Assembly: GCF_028554725.1 (NCBI RefSeq) | Contig: NC_071672.1 | Span: 5,114,501-5,178,500, forward strand | From: Zeugodacus cucurbitae | Taxonomy: Eukaryota; Arthropoda; Insecta; Diptera; Tephritidae | Direction of reading: 5' to 3' | DNA: 64,000 nucleotides | In this document: one piece after another, positions 58,456-64,000 of the stretch | Layout of the letters: each line of letters opens with the position of its first letter | Position numbering within the stretch: position 1 is the first letter of the stretch | Translations under genes and position numbers: made by a program | The notes under the pieces: generated by a model | Seen by the model: only the letters and a program-made list of their open reading frames with translations | The model's database searches: none | What the model was told of the DNA's origin: nothing

Positions 58456-60844
58456 TTGTCTTGTCTTGTCTTGTCATGTCTTGTCCTGTTCTGTCTTGTC
58501 TTGTCATGTCTTGTCTTGTCTTGTCTTGTCTTGTCTTGTCTTGTCATGTCTTGTCATGTCTTGTCATGTCTTGTCTTGTCATGTCTTGTCATGTCTTGTC
58601 CTGTTCTGTCTTGTCTTGTCATGTCTTGTCTTGTCTTGTCTTGTCTTGCCATGTCCTCTCATGCCATGTGTTGTGTTGTGTTGTGTTGTTTTGTCTTGTC
58701 TTGTCTTGTATTGTCTTGTCTTGTCATGTCTTGTCCTGCTCTGTCTTGTCTTGTCTTGTCTTGTCTTGTCTTGTCTTGTCTTGTCTTGTCTTGTCCTGTC
58801 CTGTCTTGTCTTGTCATGTCATGTCATGTCATGTGTTGTGTTGTGTTGTGTTGTGTTGTGTTGTTTTGTCTTGTCTTGTCTTGTCTTTTCTTTTCTTGTC
58901 TTGTCTTGTCTTGTCTTTTCTTGTCTTGTTTTGTCTTGTCTTGTCTTGTCTTGTCTTGTCTTGTCCTTTCCTGTCTTGTCTTGTCATGTCATGTCATGTC
59001 ATGTCATGTCATGTGTTGTGTTGTGTTGTGTTGTGTTGTGTTGTCTTGTCTTGTCTTGTCTTGTCTTGTCTTGTCTTTTCTTGTCTTGTCTTGTCTTGTC
59101 TTGTCTTGTCTTGTCTTGTCTTGTCTTGTCTTGTCTTGTCTTGTCTTGTCTTGTCTTGTCTTGTCTTGTCTTGTCTTGTCTTGTCTTGTCTTGTCTTGTC
59201 TTGTCTTGTCTTGTCTTGTCTTGTCTTGTCTTGTCTTGTCATGTCTTGTCCTGTTCTGTCTTGTCTTGTCATGTCTTGTCTTGTCTTGTCTTGTCTTGTC
59301 TTGTCTTGTCTTGTCTTGTCTTGTCATGTCATGTCATGTCGTATGTTGTGTTGTCTTGTCTTGTCATGTCATGCCATGTCGTATGTTGTGTTGTTTTGTC
59401 TTGTCTTGTTTTGTCTTGTAATGTCTTATCTTGTCTTGTCTTGTCTTGTCTTGTCTTGTCTTGTCTTGTCTTGTCTTGTCTTGTCTTGTCATGTCATGTC
59501 ATGTCGTATGTTGTGTTGTTTTGTCTTGTCTTCAATTGTTTTGTCTTGTTTTGTCTTGTCATGTCATGTCTTGTCTTGTCTTGTCTTGTCTTGTCTTGTC
59601 TTGTCTTGTCTTGTCTTGTCTTGTCTTGTCTTGTCTTGTCTTGTCTTGTCTTGTCTTGTCTTGTCTTGTCTTGTCTTGTCTTGTCTTGTCTTGTCTTGTC
59701 TTGTCTTGTCTTGTCTTGTCCTGTCTTGTCTTGTCTTGTCTTGTCTTGTCTTGTCTTGTCTTGTAATGTCTTATCTTGTCTTGTCTTGTCTTGTCTTGTC
59801 TTGTCTTGTCTTGTCTTGTCTTGTCTTGTCTTGTCTTGTCTTGTCTTGTCTTGTCTTGTCTTGTCTTGTCTTGTCTTGTCTTGTCTTGTCATGTCATGTC
59901 ATGTCGTATGTTGTGTTGTCTTGTCTTGTCATGTCATGCCATGTCGTATGTTGTGTTGTTTTGTCTTGTCTTGTTTTGTCTTGTAATGTCTTATCTTGTC
60001 TTGTCTTGTCTTGTCTTGTCTTGTCTTGTCTTGTCTTGTCTTGTCTTGTCTTGTCTTGTCTTGTCTTGTCTTGTCTTGTCTTGTCTTGTCTTGTCTTGTC
60101 TTGTCTTGTCTTGTCTTGTCTTGTCTTGTCTTGTCTTGTCTTGTCTTGTCTTGTCTTGTCTTGTCTTGTCTTGTCTTGTCTTGTCTTGTCTTGTCTTGTC
60201 TTGTCTTGTCTTGTCTTGTCTTGTCTTGTCTTGTCTTGTCTTGTCTTGTCTTGTCTTGTCTTGTCTTGTCTTGTCTTGTCTTGTCTTGTCTTGTCTTGTC
60301 TTGTCTTGTCTTGTCTTGTCTTGTCTTGTCTTGTCTTGTCTAGTCCTGTCTTGTCTTGTCTTGTCTTGTCTTGTCTTGTCTTCTCTTGTCTTGTCTTGTC
60401 TTGTCTTGTTTTGTCTTGTCTTGTCTTGTCTTGTCTTGTCTTGTCTTGTCTTGTCTTGTCTTGTTTTGTCTTGTCTTGTCTTGTCTTGTCTTGTCTTGTC
60501 TTGTCTTGTCTTGTCTTGTCTTGTCTTGTCTTGTCTTGTCTTGTCTTGTCTTGTCTTGTCTTGTCTTGTCTTGTCTTGTCTTGTCTTGTCTTGTCTTGTC
60601 TTGTCTTGTTTTGTCTTGTCTTGTCTTGTCTTGTCTTGTCTTGTCTTGTCTTGTCTTGTCTTGTCTTGTCTTGTCTTGTCATGTCATGTCTTGTCTTGTC
60701 TTGTCTTGTCTTGTCTTGTCTTGTCTTGTCTTGTCTTGTCTTGTCTTGTCTTGTCTTGTCCTGTCCCGTCGTGTGTTGTGTTGTTTTGTCTTGTCTTGTG
60801 TTGTTTTGTCGTGTCATGTCTTGTCTTGTCTTGTCATGTCATGT

Positions 60845-60875
<31 letters not shown>

Positions 60876-61029
60876 TTGTCTTGTCATGTCATGTCTTGTC
60901 TTGTCTTGTCTTGTCTTGTCTTGTCTTGTCTTGTCTTGTCTTGTCTTGTCTTGTCTTGTCTTGTTTTGTCTTGTCTTGTGTTGTATTGTCTTGTCTTGTC
61001 TTGTCATGTCATGTCATGTCGTATGTTGT

Positions 61030-61060
<31 letters not shown>

Positions 61061-61694
61061 TTGGCATGTCATGTCATGTCTTTTCTTGTCTTGTCTTGTC
61101 TTGTCTTGTCTTGTCCTGTTCTGTCTTGTCTTGTCATGTCATGTCATGTCATGTCATGTGTTGTTTTGTCTTGTCTTGTCTTGTCTTGTTTTGTCTTGTC
61201 TTGTCTTGTCTTGCCTTGTCTTGTCTTGTCTTGTCTTGCCTTGTCTTGTCTTGTCTTGTCTTGTCTTGTCTTGTCTTGTCTTGTCTTGTCTTGTCATGTC
61301 TTGTCATGTCATGTCATGTCTTGTCTTGTCTTGTCTTGTCTTGTCTTGTCTTGTCTTGTCTTTTCTTGTCTTGTCTTGCCTTGTCTTGTCTTGTCTTGTC
61401 TTGCCTTGTCTTGTCTTGTCTTGTCTTGTCTTGTCTTGTCTTGTCTTGTCTTGTCTTGTCATGTCTTGTCATGTCATGTCATGTCTTGTCTTGTCTTGTC
61501 TTGTCTTGTCTTGTCTTGTCTTGTCTTTTCTTGTCTTGTCTTGTCTTGTCTTGTCTTGTCTTGTCTTGTCTTGTCTTGTCTTGTCTTGTCTTGTCTTGTC
61601 TTGTCTTGTCTTGTCTTGTCTTGTCTTGTCTTGTCTTGTCTTGTCTTGTCTTGTCTTGTCTTGTCTTGTCATGTCATGTCATGTCGTATGTTGT

Positions 61695-61725
<31 letters not shown>

Positions 61726-62064
61726 TTGTCTTGTCTTGTCTTGTCTTGTCTTGTCTTGTCATGTCATGTCATGTCTTTTCTTGTCTTGTCTTGTCTTGTC
61801 TTGTCTTGTCCTGTTCTGTCTTGTCTTGTCATGTCATGTCATGTCATGTCATGTGTTGTTTTGTCTTGTCTTGTCTTGTTTTGTCTTGTCTTGTCTTGTT
61901 TTGTCTTGTCTTGTCTTGTCTTGTCTTGTCTTGTCTTGTCTTGTCTTGTCTTGTCTTGTCTTGTCTTGTCTTTTCTTGTCTTTTCTTGTCTTGTCTTGTC
62001 TTGTCTTGTCTTGTCTTGTTTTGTCTTGTCTTGTCATGTCATGTCTTGTCTTGTTTTGTCTTCT
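58053..62064 (+). repeat. Third-family HOR, full unit R2 (about 4.04 kb with spacer)
   Basis: Lies between spacers 1 and 2. Its first 1 kb is rich in TGTCA and TGTGT runs and CCTCTCATG words. A pure array follows, then GTATGTTGTG cassettes (59340, 59380, 59507, 59905, 59945), the F motif TCAATTG at 59532, a 69-copy pure array (59997-60341), CCCGTCGTG near 60765 and a tail like R1. Its head repeats in R3 at +4,044 bp with scattered differences, so this family is less homogenised than the 6,390 bp duplication. Confidence 0.8.
58832..58864 (+). repeat. Local TGTGT run
   Basis: Tandem copies of the variant pentamer TGTGT directly after four TGTCA. Similar runs follow TGTCA or CATGCCATG at 59012-59043 and at about 62861-62892, 63007-63033, 63347-63373, 63537-63563 and 63777-63803. 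They are typical of the right domain; left of 57 kb TGTGT occurs in runs of three at most. Confidence 0.85.
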
Positions 62065-62096
62065 TAATTAATTTAAAAAAAAAATCAAACACAATT
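62065..62096. other. AT-rich non-satellite spacer, copy 2
   Basis: Identical to copy 1 over all 32 bases and exactly 4,044 bp downstream, with the same approach sequence (TGTTTTGTCTTCT), so spacer and flank were amplified together. Confidence 0.92.
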
Positions 62097-62468
62097 GTCT
62101 TGTCTTGTCTTGTCCTGTTTTGTGTTGTCATGTCATGTCATGTCATGTCATGTGTTGTGTTGTGTTGTTTTGTCTTGTCTTGTTTTGTCTTGTCTTGTCT
62201 TGTCTTGTCTTGTCTTGTCTTGTCTTGTCATGTCCTCTCATGTCATGTCATGTGTTGTGTTGTGTTGTGTTGTCTTGTCTTGTCTGGTCATGTCATGTCA
62301 TGTCGTGTCTTGTCTGGTCTTGTCTTGTCTTGTCTTGTCTTGTCTTGTCTTGTCTTGTCTTGTAATGTCATGTCATGTCATGTGTTGTGTTGTCTTGTCT
62401 TGTCTTGTCTTGTCTTGCCTTGTCTTGTCTTGTCCTGTCCTGTAATGTCATGTCATGTGTTGTGCTGT

Positions 62469-62499
<31 letters not shown>

Positions 62500-63028
62500 T
62501 TGTCTTGTCTTGTCTTGTCTTGTCTTGTCATGTCTTGTCTTGTCTTGTCTTGTCTTGTCTTGTCTTGTCATGTCTTGTCATGTCTTGTCATGTCTTGTCT
62601 TGTCATGTCTTGTCATGTCTTGTCCTGTTCTGTCTTGTCTTGTCATGTCTTGTCTTGTCTTGTCTTGTCTTGCCATGTCCTCTCATGCCATGTGTTGTGT
62701 TGTGTTGTGTTGTTTTGTCTTGTCTTGTCTTGTCTTATCTTGTCTTGTCTTGTCATGTCTTGTCCTGTTCTGTCTTGTCTTGTCTTGTCTTGTCTTGTCT
62801 TGTCTTGTCTTGTCTTGTCTTGTCCTGTCCTGTCTTGTCTTGTCATGTCATGTCATGTCATGTGTTGTGTTGTGTTGTGTTGTGTTGTGTTGTTTTGTCT
62901 TGTCTTGTCTTGTCTTTTCTTTTCTTGTCTTGTCTTGTCTTGTCTTGTCTTGTCTTGTCCTTTCCTGTCTTGTCTTGTCATGTCATGTCATGTCATGTCA
63001 TGTCATGTGTTGTGTTGTGTTGTGTTGT

Positions 63029-63059
<31 letters not shown>

Positions 63060-63368
63060 TTGTCTTGTCTTTTCTTGTCTTGTCTTGTCTTGTCTTGTCT
63101 TGTCTTGTCTTGTCTTGTCTTGTCTTGTCTTGTCTTGTCTTGTCTTGTCTTGTCTTGTCTTGTCTTGTCTTGTCTTGTCTTGTCTTGTCTTGTCTTGTCT
63201 TGTCTTGTCTTGTCTTGTCTTGTCTTGTCTTGTCTTGTCTTGTCTTGTCTTGTCTTGTCATGTCTTGTCCTGTTCTGTCTTGTCTTGTCATGTCTTGTCT
63301 TGTCTTGTCTTGCCTTGTCTTGTCTTGTCATGTCCTCTCATGCCATGTGTTGTGTTGTGTTGTGTTGT

Positions 63369-63399
<31 letters not shown>

Positions 63400-63558
63400 T
63401 TGTCTTGTCTTGTCTTGTCTTGTCTTGTCTTGTCATGTCTTGTCTTGTCATGTCTTGTCCTGTTCTGTCTTGTCTTGTCATGTCTTGTCTTGTCTTGTCT
63501 TGCCTTGTCTTGTCTTGTCATGTCCTCTCATGCCATGTGTTGTGTTGTGTTGTGTTGT

Positions 63559-63589
<31 letters not shown>

Positions 63590-63788
63590 TTGTCTTGTCA
63601 TGTCTTGTCCTGTTCTGTCTTGTCTTGTCATGTCTTGTCTTGTCTTGTCTTGTCTTGTCTTGTCTTGTCTTGTCTTGTCATGTCTTGTCCTGTTCTGTCT
63701 TGTCTTGTCATGTCTTGTCTTGTCTTGTCTTGCCTTGTCTTGTCTTGTCATGTCCTCTCATGCCATGTGTTGTGTTGTGTTGTGTTGT

Positions 63789-63819
<31 letters not shown>

Positions 63820-63953
63820 TTGTCTTGTCATGTCATGTCTTGTCCTGTTCTGTCTTGTCTTGTCATGTCTTGTCTTGTCTTGTCTTGTCTTGTCTTGTCT
63901 TGTCTTGTTTTGTCTTGTCTTGTCATGTCATGTCTTGTCTTGTTTTGTCTTCT
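62097..63953 (+). repeat. Third-family HOR, shortened unit R3 (1.89 kb)
   Basis: The head matches R2, but the central and distal part with the GTATG cassettes is missing. In its place are three small tandem repeats marked by CCTCTCATGCCATG at 63334, 63524 and 63754 (190 and 230 bp apart), each followed by a TGTGT run. The unit ends with the usual approach to a spacer. Confidence 0.8.
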
Positions 63954-63986
63954 TAATTAATTAAAAAAAAAAAATCAAACACAATT
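63954..63986. other. AT-rich non-satellite spacer, copy 3
   Basis: As copies 1 and 2, but with two T before the A run (not three) and twelve A (not ten), one base longer in total. It lies 1,889 bp after copy 2. Satellite resumes for the last 14 bases of the window. Confidence 0.92.
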
Positions 63987-64000
63987 GTCTTGTCTTGTCT

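Larger units (their letters stand above)
1..64000 (+). repeat. Pentanucleotide satellite array, unit TGTCT / AGACA
   Basis: Practically every 5-base word is TGTCT or a one- or two-base variant of it (TGTCA, TGTTT, TGTGT, TTTCT, TATCT, TGCCT, TGTCC, TGTCG, TCTCT). The + strand is T-rich and very poor in A, and the orientation never flips over 64 kb apart from single inverted pentamers. Variants are not scattered at random: they sit in fixed ordered cassettes that recur, which makes this a higher-order-repeat satellite and not a simple microsatellite. Canonical rotation AAGAC. Satellites of this type are a known component of insect heterochromatin, but the species cannot be told from the motif. 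No gene of any class was recognised inside. Confidence 0.98.

Noticed and set aside
1..64000. CRISPR array (regular direct repeats)
   Set aside because: The repeat unit is 5 bp and there are no unique spacers between conserved repeats, no leader and no cas genes.
1..64000. Telomeric repeat array
   Set aside because: Known telomeric units carry short G runs (for example TTAGG or TTAGGG). TGTCT has single G residues and forms nested HORs with many variants, unlike telomerase-made DNA.
1..64000. Assignment to Drosophila melanogaster on the basis of the AAGAC motif
   Set aside because: The motif class is shared by chance or descent in many genomes, and I know no matching description of these HOR cassettes in that species. 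Without flanking unique DNA the species is open.

Overview
The whole 64 kb window is one block of satellite DNA. On the + strand it is a tandem array of the pentamer TGTCT (AGACA on the - strand; canonical rotation AAGAC), with point-variant pentamers such as TGTCA, TGTTT, TGTGT, TTTCT, TATCT, TGCCT and TGTCC. I see no protein gene, tRNA, rRNA, transposon body or CRISPR array. The only sequence that is not pentamer-derived is an AT-rich spacer of 32-33 bp, present three times near the right end. The long open frames on both strands are by-products of the repeat: a 5-base unit has no stop codon in any frame and always reads as S-C-L-V-L on the + strand and R-Q-D-K-T on the - strand.

The size, homogeneity and nested higher-order repeats (HORs) indicate constitutive heterochromatin of a eukaryote, probably from a long-read assembly. 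AAGAC-type pentamer satellites are known from Drosophila melanogaster heterochromatin, but the motif alone does not identify the species and I do not assign one.

Layout. 1-16.1 kb: a first HOR family with units of about 3.0-4.05 kb, recognised by ordered variant cassettes (A = GTATGCGGTGTTG; A' = GTATGTGGTGTTG followed by TCTCGATTT; C = a TGTAATGTCA block; F = TCAATTG; B = CCCGTTCTG followed by an inverted pentamer TGACA), plus long pure arrays. 16.1-18.8 kb: a second family (D) marked by CCCGTCGTG/CCCGACGTG and GTATGGTGTG. 18.8-32.3 kb: the A/C/B/F family again, with a 6,390 bp segment present twice in tandem and apparently identical. 31.7-36.0 and 40.1-47.6 kb: enlarged D blocks with 1.2-1.3 kb sub-repeats, including an exact 1,295 bp tandem duplication; between them lie another B/F segment and long pure arrays. 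47.6-56.3 kb: a more diverged mosaic. 56.3-64 kb: a third HOR family of about 4.04 kb, delimited by the AT-rich spacers and rich in TGTGT runs.

Two large-scale properties stand out. From base 1 to about 33,116 every pentamer keeps the same register (mod 5), so all copy differences there are substitutions or gains and losses of whole pentamers. Register breaks appear to the right and become frequent after 49 kb, and most breaks are shared by several copies, so they are old single events spread by amplification. All repeats have the same strand orientation. The picture fits a recently homogenised left and centre and an older right flank, shaped by slippage and unequal exchange. There are no genes to work together.
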